From: a virus
DNA: 58,245 nucleotides
Virus record (IMG/VR): IMGVR_UViG_3300025070_000036
Location: 1 to 58,245 of that record
Strand: one strand, 5' to 3'
Shown here in pieces: positions 1-7,541 of the stretch. How positions within the stretch are numbered: the stretch's first letter is position 1; each line of letters begins with the position of its first letter. Under the pieces are notes generated by a model. The model was not told the DNA's origin and searched no databases. It worked only from the letters and a program-made list of their open reading frames with translations. A program made the translations under genes and the position numbers.

Positions 1-1574
1 CTATTAGAATTACCAACTTCTCTTGCCTCAATCTCAGAAGTGTTTAAAGAAGTACCTAACTTAATTAATGTACCACCTGCTTTAGATAAGTGTAACTGTG
101 AACTAGGATTACTCGTCCCAATACCAAGCCGTTCATCAGCACTCTTCCACACCATTTTTGCCGTTGTGCCTGTGTCCTCGTAGAAGCTGATGTCTCCGTT
201 AGTGTCAATATTCAGTCTTAATAAGTTACTTGTATAAAGCTGTGTCTTATCAGCTGTACTTGCGCCAAACCTAACAGTTGTATTTGTAGCTGATACAAAG
301 CCTGTTGTTGAACCGTCTGTGTCTGTAATAGTAATAGTAGGAGAGGCATCATTTATATTAACATCCCCATCCACAGTAAGCCCATCAGCAGTCACTGTGC
401 CAGTAACGTCTATGCCTGTTGATGTTGTGGCTAGTTTGGCGGCGTTGTCGTGATAAAGCGTAGACGCACCATTAGCTGTAAATGTAGCATAAGATTCTGA
501 GTCTCCACTCATTAGGTACAAAGTATTACTAGCTTTTATTGTCAGGTTTCCTGCGCCTAGTTCGTTTATAAAACTATTATTTCCATCATGGAAAATCTGT
601 AGGTCAGACCCAGCACCGAATATGGCTTTGTCGTTATCACCGAATGTCATATTTCCAGTTGTAGCAAAGCTTGTGCCAGTTATTGCTGTACCTGTAATAG
701 CCGCAGGAGTAGTGCCACCGATGACCACGCCGTCCGCTGTACCACCATTAATGTCGGCTGTTGTAAGAACCGCTGAAGGGACTGTAATGACTCCTGTAGA
801 GTTCGCTATAGTGGCGGCTGCTGTACCGTCATTAGCTGAGATAGACCCAGTTTCTACGTCCGTAGCGTTGACCACATCATCCTTGAGTAACACGCTGTCA
901 ATCGTAACACCGGAACCCGCTGTAGTCTCATCAATAGTATTTGTAGTAATCTTCCGCCCATTATCAACTATGATATTGTTTGAACCTGTGGTGTTACCTA
1001 CTGCCAATACTTCTGCAAGGCTGTCAAACTGACCTACTTTACTGTCTACGTATGCTTTAATAGATTGCTGTGTAGCCAAGGATGTAGCACTATTAGATGC
1101 CATGTTGTCTTCATCGAGTACGGCTGTGACTGTTGTGCTAGTACCCAACTGTAGAGACGTAGTATGTGTGAGAGCCTCAACAACATTTGTGCCATCACAG
1201 AATAAGAATGTAGTACGTCCATTAGGTACAAGAATACCTGTACCAGACGCAGTTTTCACTGTAATATTTTGTCCCGCGGCGTTCTTTACAATGTATATTT
1301 TAGATAGCGCTGGACATATAACCGTACCTGCGCCAGACAATGATGTACCTGTGTCAGTAAGCTCAAGCATAGCACAACGCGATTCAGAAGTTGTTCCGTT
1401 CGCTGAAGTTAACGTATGTGAGTTTGTTGACCAAGTGTTGATAACCGCACGACCTGCGATAGCCTGTTCGACCATAGATGTGATGTTATCGTTTACTACG
1501 TCACCCCATGTACCGCTAAGTTCGCCTTGAACTGGCAGAGCAAGTTTGAGTATCGGTGAATATTGCGTTGTCAT
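1..1574 (-). CDS. Tail fiber protein, 3' end cut by window edge
   Basis: The frame opens at an ATG preceded by AGGA about eight bases upstream and stays open to the left edge, giving about 524 residues without a stop. The N-terminus (MTTQYSPILKLALPVQGELS, then TWGDVVNDNIT near residue 22) is the virion-attachment start typical of fibers in this phage type. The body is rich in Thr, Ser, Gly and Asn, as expected for beta-structured shaft. Near the cut end, the stretch containing DERLGIGTSNPSSQLHL resembles the region that precedes C-terminal fiber domains. It probably binds the host receptor. It follows the beta-repeat protein gene by ten bases. Family role is known; receptor specificity is not visible. 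Confidence 0.8.
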   Translation of the reverse strand, partial: MTTQYSPILKLALPVQGELSGTWGDVVNDNITSMVEQAIAGRAVINTWSTNSHTLTSANGTTSESRCAMLELTDTGTSLSGAGTVICPALSKIYIVKNAAGQNITVKTASGTGILVPNGRTTFLFCDGTNVVEALTHTTSLQLGTSTTVTAVLDEDNMASNSATSLATQQSIKAYVDSKVGQFDSLAEVLAVGNTTGSNNIIVDNGRKITTNTIDETTAGSGVTIDSVLLKDDVVNATDVETGSISANDGTAAATIANSTGVITVPSAVLTTADINGGTADGVVIGGTTPAAITGTAITGTSFATTGNMTFGDNDKAIFGAGSDLQIFHDGNNSFINELGAGNLTIKASNTLYLMSGDSESYATFTANGASTLYHDNAAKLATTSTGIDVTGTVTADGLTVDGDVNINDASPTITITDTDGSTTGFVSATNTTVRFGASTADKTQLYTSNLLRLNIDTNGDISFYEDTGTTAKMVWKSADERLGIGTSNPSSQLHLSKAGGTLIKLGTSLNTSEIEAREVGNSN

Positions 1575-1584
1575 GTTCTTTTCC

Positions 1585-2361
1585 TTATGCGGCTATATCT
1601 TGCCAATCTGGAGTTTGTGTTTCAGATGCGGTAGCCCACTTGGGAGTTTGCGCACTGGCGATAGGTGTCCAATTAGGTGTTTGAGTATCATCAACCTCGC
1701 CCCATACGTTAGCGAAACCAATAATTCCCGTAGCTGCAAGCCCTGTAACAGATATATCTGCGTTAGCCGTTGCGGTTACATTACCAAGTTTTATGTCCGC
1801 TTGCAATCCCGTAAGTGATACAGTGATTCCAAGGGCAAAAGTTACGTCTCCGAGATGAATATCGGCTTCTACACCTGTAACTGATATATTAGCTGCGCCG
1901 GTCATAGTAACAGTACCAACAGCGCTGTTAGCTTCTACACCCGTGACTACTACGTTAGCTTCTGCATCTACTGTAGCCGTACCTACAGCTCCATCGGCTT
2001 CTACACCTGTTGGGAAGATATTGGCTGTACCAGTCATTGTAACTGTACCAATTTCACCATCAGCTTCTACACCGACAACTGGTATCTCTGCAGCAGCGCT
2101 AACTGTTACAGTACCTATTGAACCGACTGCGCGAACGGCTTGAACGAGAGTATCTGCTTCGGCGTCTATACCTACAACATTTACATGTCCATCAGCCTCT
2201 ACACCTGTGACGACTACATTAGCTTCTGCATCAACTACAACGGAGCTAATAACGCCCTCTGCTGCAACGCCATCAACAGAAACAATAGTAAGATCGGTAC
2301 TCCAAGCCGTTTGGCCCCAAGCACCCGATCCCCAACCTATATATTCTACTGAAGACGGCAT
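1585..2361 (-). CDS. Tandem beta-repeat virion protein
   Basis: This 258-residue protein is built mostly of about ten degenerate repeats of roughly 20-22 residues. The core is VTGVEADGxVGTVTVxAxAN, alternating hydrophobic residues with Gly and Asp turns, which suggests a beta-helix or beta-solenoid. The N-terminus (GWGSGAWGQTAW) is aromatic and Gly rich. The C-terminus holds three TQTPxW-type motifs (DTQTPNW, AQTPKW, TQTPDW). It lies between a small structural gene and the tail fiber, so a fiber-associated or tail-spike accessory role is likely. No enzyme motif is visible. No strong ribosome binding site precedes the start. Confidence 0.6.
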   Translation of the reverse strand: MPSSVEYIGWGSGAWGQTAWSTDLTIVSVDGVAAEGVISSVVVDAEANVVVTGVEADGHVNVVGIDAEADTLVQAVRAVGSIGTVTVSAAAEIPVVGVEADGEIGTVTMTGTANIFPTGVEADGAVGTATVDAEANVVVTGVEANSAVGTVTMTGAANISVTGVEADIHLGDVTFALGITVSLTGLQADIKLGNVTATANADISVTGLAATGIIGFANVWGEVDDTQTPNWTPIASAQTPKWATASETQTPDWQDIAA

Positions 2362-2370
2362 TTAGCTGTC

Positions 2371-2808
2371 TTACGGAGTAGCAATACGCACAATGGCGTT
2401 CGTAGCATCTGCTGCCGGGAACTGAACTTGAAAGTCACCCGCTGTAGATGTTTTGTCTGCACCAAAGTCTAGCACCGCAACGGCTGGGTTACCCCCACCT
2501 GATTTGTAGATCAATGCACCGCGAGCTGTAATCGTAGCGTCAGTCCATGTTGTATCTGCGAAATCTAAAAACGCCGTAGTACCTGACGATGCAGGGTTTG
2601 CTGAGATAGTAAGTGTGTTACCCCCTGCAGTATAGTTAGTACCCGATACTTCGTTTGTCGTTGCATACGCTGTAGTAGCTGCACTTAATGTAGCTGAACT
2701 TGTATACAATGCTATTTTAAAAGTTTGTGATGTGTTACTGCTAAAATCCATCTCGCCGTCTAATAGAGCGACTTTGAAGGATGTACACATTGCCTGTGTG
2801 ATTGCCAT
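2371..2808 (-). CDS. Small structural protein, unknown role
   Basis: The product has 145 residues and is rich in Thr, Ala, Ser and Gly, with the look of a beta-sandwich virion protein. The start follows a strong AGGAG nine bases upstream. It sits between an adaptor-like protein and the beta-repeat protein in the late operon. I do not recognise a specific family; a tail or fiber-connector part is inferred from position and composition only. Confidence 0.6.
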   Translation of the reverse strand: MAITQAMCTSFKVALLDGEMDFSSNTSQTFKIALYTSSATLSAATTAYATTNEVSGTNYTAGGNTLTISANPASSGTTAFLDFADTTWTDATITARGALIYKSGGGNPAVAVLDFGADKTSTAGDFQVQFPAADATNAIVRIATP

Positions 2809-2818
2809 TTCTGTCTCC

Positions 2819-3448
2819 TTAACTTACTGGCACTCGGAACTGTCCCGAGCGATATGCGTCTTCACGTAGTTTGCCGTCTCCGAGAGCCTTCAACAGCGTT
2901 ATAGATTGCAAATACATCTTTTCGTATGTTGCAACAATATCAGGTTCACCTTTCATAAAGCGAATAGCTTCAATCAACGCACCGTTAAGTAGAGCAGAAT
3001 CAAACTCTTCTCCAAGCCATGTAGTACCAGCCGTAACGATTGATTGAGGGTAATACCCATAATGAAGTTCTGAAGTATACCCCGTATCTGGGGTAGGTCC
3101 AACAATAAATGTGTCATCGTCAAAATATGCGTAATGTTTAGGTAACCCTGTAGCTGTAGGATTAGGATATGCTTCACGCATAAAGTTGACATCTTTATTT
3201 AGCAAGAAATGATAATTACCACTACCATCCACCACAGCTAAAGAATATGACCACAAGAAGTCAGAGGGTGTAGACAGATATTTAATGTTGGTAGACATTG
3301 TACCAGTCACATTTTTTCGTAGTGCAGGAATTTGCACTGTGTTGTATATTTTTTGTTCAGCCTGCTGTGTGAACATAGCGAGCTGGTCATCTGTAAACGA
3401 GTTTTCGCAGATGTCTTGAATATTGGTTTTCAGCTCAGTATAATTCAT
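2819..3448 (-). CDS. Head-tail adaptor-like protein
   Basis: The 209-residue product begins with a helical segment (MNYTELKTNIQDICENSF, then QQAEQKIYN) and continues with short beta segments and the GLPKHYAYFDDDTFIVGP stretch. This pattern is known from phage adaptor proteins that dock below the portal. Its C-terminal half is helical (ALLNGALIEAIRFMKGEPD). It is the second protein of this general plan in the block, the other being the 229-residue protein at 4,010-4,699. Adaptor function is inferred from pattern and position. Confidence 0.55.
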   Translation of the reverse strand: MNYTELKTNIQDICENSFTDDQLAMFTQQAEQKIYNTVQIPALRKNVTGTMSTNIKYLSTPSDFLWSYSLAVVDGSGNYHFLLNKDVNFMREAYPNPTATGLPKHYAYFDDDTFIVGPTPDTGYTSELHYGYYPQSIVTAGTTWLGEEFDSALLNGALIEAIRFMKGEPDIVATYEKMYLQSITLLKALGDGKLREDAYRSGQFRVPVS

Positions 3449-3451
3449 ATC

Positions 3452-3634
3452 TTACCCCATTGGCCCTCGTGCAAATAGACCTTTAGTCGCTGCACCTGTG
3501 CCACGTATTTTGATTTTACCACCTTTGGCATAACCTTTTTTAGCCATACCACCTTTTTTAAAACCCATGTTTGCAACGACATCAGGTCTTTCTTTTTTTA
3601 AAGCTGCTAAACCTTTGTTTAACTTCTTAGCCAT
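3452..3634 (-). CDS. KGG-rich small basic protein
   Basis: This 60-residue protein is very rich in Lys and Gly and carries the repeated motif KKGGMAKKGYAKGGK around residues 26-40. It has a strong ribosome binding site (AGGAG twelve bases upstream of ATG). It is the first of several tiny lysine-rich proteins in this block. Binding to DNA or to acidic virion proteins is a plausible inference from charge. There is no known domain. Confidence 0.55.
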   Translation of the reverse strand: MAKKLNKGLAALKKERPDVVANMGFKKGGMAKKGYAKGGKIKIRGTGAATKGLFARGPMG

Positions 3635-3644
3635 GATTCATCTC

Positions 3645-4010
3645 CTATGTTATACTTACGACAACTAAGCCTACCTGACCAGCGCCAATTAAATTATTAG
3701 GTGTAAGGTCATAAAGATCATCACCCCCACCTACAGGATTCCAACCCCATTGTATACCTCTACTACTATACTCTCCAGACTCGCCCAAACTTTGATCGGG
3801 TCGTGGGTCACGTACAGCCTGCGGATCATCTACAGGAAACTCTCCTAACCGCAGTTGCGGTTGATCTGCGTTCCAACATTCAGGACAAGCCTTTATGTTT
3901 GTGTCTTGCCCCTTAACAAAAAGATTACGCAATTCACGTAGTTTGTATTTAAACCCACATACGTCACAAAGCGCGTTAACCTTTTGAGAAGAAGCGAACC
4001 TGTTACTCAT
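3645..4010 (-). CDS. Zinc-ribbon structural protein
   Basis: The 121-residue product has an N-terminal zinc ribbon: CDVC at residues 15-18 and CPEC at 42-45, separated by a basic helix. The rest is Gly, Asp and Pro rich. Its ATG overlaps the stop of the upstream adaptor-like gene as TGATG, which suggests coupled translation. Small zinc-ribbon proteins beside adaptor genes are common in this phage type. The exact role is unknown; tail completion or DNA contact are both possible. Confidence 0.6.
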   Translation of the reverse strand: MSNRFASSQKVNALCDVCGFKYKLRELRNLFVKGQDTNIKACPECWNADQPQLRLGEFPVDDPQAVRDPRPDQSLGESGEYSSRGIQWGWNPVGGGDDLYDLTPNNLIGAGQVGLVVVSIT

Positions 4011-4699
4011 CAGCCAATCCTAGCAATGCGAGGTACAAACCGTGCCGAGGTTTTTTCTCTATCTTCTGAAGCAGCCATATCAAACTGTTCGTCATACACA
4101 GACTTTAACATCTGCACGCGATCTACCAACTCAGGAACTTTCATAGCTATATGATAAGCTAGACCTGCAACGAGGCAAGGGAAGAACCTAAAGTTCATGT
4201 CTGCTGTTTCCGTACCTGCACCTGCATCTTGTATTCTACGCATACGCCAGTAGTACAAGACATAATCATTGGTGTCTGGTACAGGCCAAACGTTAACGTG
4301 GGGTTCATCTCGCAGTCGTTCAACATACATTTGTATAGGACGCCCTTGTGATAACTTGTTTGGTATAGATGCGTATGTACTTACACTAATTCTGCTTATC
4401 GTAAGATCAGATTGTGTACTAGCGTTACCACTATTAGTACGTATTTGATGCTCCATTAAGTCTATAGTATCTGCTGGCAACGCGTACCGAGAAGTACCTT
4501 TTACTAGATTTACAGTGCCAGAGTCTATAGTCCACATGTTAATACCACGGTTCTGCCACTCAATCGTCATCAAGTTCATAGACCGCCTAGCCGTACGTAG
4601 ATCATATCCTGAACGCATTTCACGTCCCGCACGTTCCCATGCTTCTTCAGCAATCTCCGTGAAGTCCATATTAAACGCTGTGGTACCTGATGTCGTCAT
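4010..4699 (-). CDS. Tail accessory/adaptor protein, P22 gp4-like plan
   Basis: The product has 229 residues. The N-terminal part (DFTEIAEEAWERAGREMRSG, then ARRSMNLMTIEWQNRGINMW) is the helical start seen in P22 gp4-type head-completion adaptors, in which successive helices insert under the portal. The middle holds beta strands (TSRYALPADTIDLMEHQIR) and the pair VNVWPVPD and YVLYYWRMRRIQD. AGGA lies eight bases upstream of the ATG. It likely seals the portal and joins it to the tail tube. The assignment rests on pattern recognition and gene order. Confidence 0.6.
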   Translation of the reverse strand: MTTSGTTAFNMDFTEIAEEAWERAGREMRSGYDLRTARRSMNLMTIEWQNRGINMWTIDSGTVNLVKGTSRYALPADTIDLMEHQIRTNSGNASTQSDLTISRISVSTYASIPNKLSQGRPIQMYVERLRDEPHVNVWPVPDTNDYVLYYWRMRRIQDAGAGTETADMNFRFFPCLVAGLAYHIAMKVPELVDRVQMLKSVYDEQFDMAASEDREKTSARFVPRIARIG

Positions 4700-4711
4700 G
4701 GTTTAATCCTT

Positions 4712-5041
4712 TTACGTGTACAACGTCTTTTTGCGTCTATTTTCTATTACCGCGCCACAACCCCGTGCTATATCGCGTTTCCGGCGAGCTAGCCCACCAC
4801 CTGATAACTTAACTGTAGCAGCTTTTGTATTTTTTACTACAGTCTTACCTTTAGCGCCTTCGCGCTTCTTTTTCTTTGCCGTAGTGGCGCGTTCGCCCTT
4901 GCTCAGACTGTTAGCTTTACTACGCGGTAAACAACGGTCTGGGTTCTTCTTATCTTTAGAAGTCCCACACGCGCCTTTTATTTTACCGTCGGTACCAACT
5001 CTAACCCAGTCTTGATCCCGCCACTTCTTCAACTCACCCAT
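4712..5041 (-). CDS. Small basic protein, DUF5872-like
   Basis: The 109-residue product has an N-terminal module with WVRVGTDGKIKGACGTSK followed by NPDRCLPRSKANSLSK. I recognise this as a short cationic phage and microbial family (DUF5872-like) of unknown function. The middle is a lysine-rich linker (TTAKKKKREGAKGK) and the C-terminus is GCGAVIENRRKKTLYT. Three cysteines are present. Its start overlaps the previous stop as TAATG. It belongs to the basic-protein cluster at 3.4-6.7 kb. Confidence 0.6.
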   Translation of the reverse strand: MGELKKWRDQDWVRVGTDGKIKGACGTSKDKKNPDRCLPRSKANSLSKGERATTAKKKKREGAKGKTVVKNTKAATVKLSGGGLARRKRDIARGCGAVIENRRKKTLYT

Positions 5042-5211
5042 TAGCTTTTCTTCTTTTTCTTGCTTTTACTACCTTTGGCGTAATTAGGGTCTTTACAGTA
5101 TTTAGACGCAGCCATGTTAGCATAAGCGCTAGGGTAAGTATCAAACGTACGTTTAGCCCAAGACTTACCCTTGGAACATATTTTGCCGCCTGATTTGTAA
5201 TACCTACGCAT
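5041..5211 (-). CDS. Small Lys/Cys basic protein
   Basis: I place the start at the ATG giving MRRYYKSGGKICSKG, because it overlaps the stop of the preceding gene as TAATG; an upstream in-frame ATG would add five residues. The 56-residue product contains AWAKRTFDTYPSAYANMAAS-like text (here beginning SWAKRTF) followed by KYCKDPNYAK and a run of lysines. This small family recurs in marine phages, but its function is not known to me. The YYKSGG start is shared with the protein at 6,346-6,657. Confidence 0.6.
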   Translation of the reverse strand: MRRYYKSGGKICSKGKSWAKRTFDTYPSAYANMAASKYCKDPNYAKGSKSKKKKKS

Positions 5212-5552
5212 TAACGCATCTTGCAAACTTTGCCGCCACGAGCCAAGCCGTAACCACGAATTTTGCCACCTTTTTTATAGCCTTTTTTAGCCATACCACC
5301 TTTAGCGTAACCTTTTTTCTTAACCTTACCGCCTTTTTTCATCATAGAAGGCATGTTCATACGGTCTTCGTCACGTTTAGCTTTTCCACGCATTTCGTTA
5401 GCACCAGCAGATAAACGATTTTCTTGCGCTCGAGTGAGGTTAGTGTCCGCACGTTGTCTTTTGCTGTCGCCCGGCATCTGAGTTAAAGATTTTTTCTTTT
5501 TTAACATATCAGACATCTTACCGCCTGCTTTGTAACCTTTTTTCTTCATCAT
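5211..5552 (-). CDS. KGG-repeat basic protein
   Basis: This 113-residue protein carries KAGGK, KKGGK, AKGGM and KKGGK motifs at both ends, flanking a charged helical middle (LTRAQENRLSAGANEMRGKA). The C-terminal repeat closely matches that of the 60-residue protein at 3,452-3,634, which suggests gene duplication within the block. It starts inside the stop of the upstream gene (ATGATGA overlap). A nucleic-acid or virion-packaging role is inferred from charge only. Confidence 0.55.
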   Translation of the reverse strand: MMKKKGYKAGGKMSDMLKKKKSLTQMPGDSKRQRADTNLTRAQENRLSAGANEMRGKAKRDEDRMNMPSMMKKGGKVKKKGYAKGGMAKKGYKKGGKIRGYGLARGGKVCKMR

Positions 5553-6229
5553 TGGTCTGTCTCCTTGTAAAGATTATTGAACACTCTTTCAGTATCCCAA
5601 ACGTAACCTACGTCTTCTTTTGAGTTATAAGTATGTTGGTTTGGTTTAAAATCTGGAGCGCCTTGCCCTGTCTCAAACCACGCAGGGTGCGTTACACGAA
5701 CCCGATTATTTGGTAATGCTACTATGTTACCTGTATACTCCCCAGCATCTAATAATTCAAGTACGTGGCTTTGTTTGTGTTGTGCAGGATCATCAGCTAC
5801 TTCACTATCAGTGTAATCCACCGTAAATAAATACTTAGCGGGGTAAAACTCACCATCTACTTTGGCTATCCAAGGGGCAGGAGAAGCTCGTTCTAGTTTG
5901 TATACAGAATGGTAATGGGACATACAGTCCCAAGGTTGTGCTAGGTAAGGTGGTAGTTCTGTAGGCCACTCCTCTAAAGGTGTATCAGCTACAAGCGCTG
6001 TAAGCGGTAGCCTAGCCCACATAGCTCCACCATGTATATTTTCTTCGTCTTCATCATCAGACTCACAACCAGTAAAAATAACTTGAAAACTAAGAGTACG
6101 GTTAGGCATTGTAGTGACACCAATAACCATACAGTGCAAAAACTCACCGTGGTACTCTTCTAAGTTTTTGGTGTATTCTCTACGTACCCACGCTTTGAAA
6201 TAGGGAATACTGCTAGTTAAGTAAGGCAT
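5549..6229 (-). CDS. Hypothetical protein, 226 residues
   Basis: I do not recognise a domain. The protein is soluble and aromatic rich, starts MPYLTSSIPYFKAWVRREYT, and has an acidic patch (CESDDEDEENIHG) near residue 60. Its start overlaps the stop of the 38-residue gene upstream as TAATG, and its end overlaps the next KGG gene by four bases. It is thus translationally tied into the basic-protein cluster despite being acidic. A partner or chaperone for the basic proteins is one speculative reading. Confidence 0.6.
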   Translation of the reverse strand: MPYLTSSIPYFKAWVRREYTKNLEEYHGEFLHCMVIGVTTMPNRTLSFQVIFTGCESDDEDEENIHGGAMWARLPLTALVADTPLEEWPTELPPYLAQPWDCMSHYHSVYKLERASPAPWIAKVDGEFYPAKYLFTVDYTDSEVADDPAQHKQSHVLELLDAGEYTGNIVALPNNRVRVTHPAWFETGQGAPDFKPNQHTYNSKEDVGYVWDTERVFNNLYKETDQ

Positions 6230-6345
6230 TACTTTTGCAGCTCCTTTTTCTTACGTTTTTTAGCTGCAACCTTTTTTCGTTTTTGTGACAGCTTGGACGC
6301 AGGGTTTTGTATCTGCTTGCTCATCTGTGCGCGTGCTATAGCCAT
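6229..6345 (-). CDS. 38-residue lysine-rich miniprotein
   Basis: Reading the minus strand gives ATG at 6,345 and TAA at 6,231-6,229, coding MAIARAQMSKQIQNPASKLS followed by an almost purely basic tail with about 11 Lys or Arg in the last 18 residues. The ATG directly follows the TAG of the upstream gene and its stop overlaps the next ATG as TAATG. This perfect fit into the operon is the main evidence that it is real. It is the smallest gene found here. Confidence 0.6.
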   Translation of the reverse strand: MAIARAQMSKQIQNPASKLSQKRKKVAAKKRKKKELQK

Positions 6346-6657
6346 CTAACAATTCCACTTCCGTAAACTCTTGTTTATACGACTATCTGGATCATTAGCT
6401 GTCTTAGAGCTTGTATTACGTTTCTTCATACCCTTCATGCGAGCGCAGAAAGATTTACGTCGGTTAGCCGCTTTAGAACCTTTTTTAAGTTTACTAGGCT
6501 TTGTGGTAACCGCTGTTTTTAGTTTACTTCCGGGGTTAGCTTTCCGGTAGCTGGCAACGCCTTTAGCATTGAGACCACCAGATTTACTTTTTCCCTCTTT
6601 ACGAGTCCAAGCAGGAGACTTTTTGACGGAGCCTCCTGATTTGTAATAACTCCGCAT
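6346..6657 (-). CDS. Basic Cys-containing protein, DUF6321-like
   Basis: The 103-residue protein starts MRSYYKSGGSVKKSPAWTRK and continues with GLNAKGVASYRKANPGSKLK, TTKPSKLKKGSKAANRRKSF and CARMKGMKKR, ending LRKWNC. I recognise this as a small conserved phage family, DUF6321-like, of unknown function. It is strongly basic. The opening YYKSGG links it to the 56-residue protein at 5,041-5,211. It lies in the middle of the lysine-rich cluster. Confidence 0.65.
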   Translation of the reverse strand: MRSYYKSGGSVKKSPAWTRKEGKSKSGGLNAKGVASYRKANPGSKLKTAVTTKPSKLKKGSKAANRRKSFCARMKGMKKRNTSSKTANDPDSRINKSLRKWNC

Positions 6658-6666
6658 GTATCACCT

Positions 6667-6945
6667 CTAGTTGTAGAAGACTGTCATGGCGGTAATGTTT
6701 GTCATCGCCGTTATTAACACGTCGTTTTGGCAACGTATCCCCGCTTGAGGTATGTTTACCGAGTGAGAGTCTGAAGCTTTAAAATCAAGATCAAGCACCG
6801 TTGTACCGCCAGCACCATCAGTAATGGTCAACCGACCAGCACCGCCACTAGAAGTTAATACTTGTACCTGACGAATGCGTGCCGGCCCTACAGCCAACGA
6901 TGCAGCGCTTGTAACTCGTTTGGTTTGAACGTCAGAATGAGACAT
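6667..6945 (-). CDS. Small structural protein, beta-rich
   Basis: This 92-residue protein is rich in beta-forming residues (ARIRQVQVLTSSGGAGRLTI, LDLDFKASDSHSVNIPQAGI) with Gly turns, as in decoration or fiber-base proteins. No motif identifies a family. It is co-directional with the neighbouring late genes, with a nine-base gap to the next. A minor virion role is inferred from context. Confidence 0.5.
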   Translation of the reverse strand: MSHSDVQTKRVTSAASLAVGPARIRQVQVLTSSGGAGRLTITDGAGGTTVLDLDFKASDSHSVNIPQAGIRCQNDVLITAMTNITAMTVFYN

Positions 6946-6948
6946 ACG

Positions 6949-7134
6949 CTATTCCTTCTTTTTTGAAGGACGCCCACGTTTTTTAACTGGTTTTTCTTCC
7001 CACGCCTCATTTACATCAGGTGTAGCAGGGTCATCAGCTTTAAGCGTGCCGTCTTCTTTTCGTGCGCGAACTTTAACAGCGCCGATCCCTCGAGCTGCTA
7101 GTTCTTCTTCAGTTGGGGGTGCAAATCTACTCAT
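6949..7134 (-). CDS. Small protein with AT-hook-like C-terminus
   Basis: The product has 61 residues. The N-terminus FAPPTEEELAARGIGAVKVR is mildly acidic; the C-terminus ends VKKRGRPSKKKE, which contains the RGRP core of an AT-hook that binds the minor groove of AT-rich DNA. The motif is seen directly; DNA binding is an inference. It could attach virion DNA or act with the basic proteins downstream. Confidence 0.55.
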   Translation of the reverse strand: MSRFAPPTEEELAARGIGAVKVRARKEDGTLKADDPATPDVNEAWEEKPVKKRGRPSKKKE

Positions 7135-7144
7135 AGTTCACCCC

Positions 7145-7369
7145 TTACGATGCTGCTATTGTAGCACCAGTGTCAGAACGCTTCCAGTTTGTTCCGTCAG
7201 AGAAAGCCAATATTGCGGAGCCGCCAGCTCCATTAGATACAAATACAACAGTACCTGCGCCAGCCGCTGAAGCTGAAGGTGCATTTGCAACTGTGTATGT
7301 TGGGACAACGATGTCACCGATGAAACCGTTGTTAGAGGTCACTGGACCAGAAAATGTAGTATTCGCCAT
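7145..7369 (-). CDS. Small structural protein (head-fiber-like)
   Basis: The 74-residue product starts MANTTFSGPVTSNNGFIGDI and ends with a strand-turn pattern (VVFVSNGAGGSAILAFSDGT). This pattern recurs in small phage head-fiber or decoration proteins. It is the first gene after the promoter that follows the capsid terminator, with GAGG eight bases before the ATG. It could therefore be made in large amounts. The assignment is tentative. Confidence 0.55.
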   Translation of the reverse strand: MANTTFSGPVTSNNGFIGDIVVPTYTVANAPSASAAGAGTVVFVSNGAGGSAILAFSDGTNWKRSDTGATIAAS

Positions 7370-7394
7370 GAATATATCCTCACATGCGAGTTAA

Positions 7395-7437
7395 GTGAAT
7401 CCGTCTGCATGTCGTCAGTCGGGCCTGTCAGATTCAC
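7395..7437 (-). other. Inverted repeat in leader of 74-residue gene
   Basis: GTGAATC at 7,395-7,401 and GATTCAC at 7,431-7,437 are perfect complements separated by 29 bases. They lie between the proposed promoter and the start codon at 7,369, so the transcript leader could fold here. Whether it regulates or only stabilises the message cannot be seen. Confidence 0.35.
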
Positions 7438-7458
7438 GGGGTATTCCCGATAATTGTT

Positions 7459-7488
7459 AGCATACCATCGCATAACGTAATATGTCAA
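7459..7488 (-). promoter_or_regulatory. Sigma70-type promoter behind capsid gene
   Basis: On the minus strand, TTGACA (7,488-7,483) is followed by an 18-base spacer and TATGCT (7,464-7,459). TGG immediately before the -10 box makes it an extended -10 promoter. It starts right after the capsid terminator and would drive the 74-residue gene and all genes to the fiber. The -35 box is a perfect consensus. Confidence 0.6.
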
Positions 7489-7519
7489 CAAAAAGAAAGG
7501 GGCCACCGAAGCAGCCCCT
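7489..7519 (-). terminator. Rho-independent terminator of capsid operon
   Basis: On the minus strand, AGGGGCTGC and GTGGCCCCT can form a nine-pair stem (two of them G-U) closed by a UUCG tetraloop, followed by TTTCTTTTTG. It begins 23 bases after the capsid stop. This is a textbook intrinsic terminator and would separate capsid transcripts from downstream genes. Confidence 0.85.
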
Positions 7520-7541
7520 CTCCAAAACAAATGTTCTAAGC

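Noticed and set aside
622-1530. Plus-strand open frames at 622-1,032 and 1,102-1,530
   Set aside because: They lie opposite the tail fiber gene, which is open through the whole region and has a recognisable start and composition.
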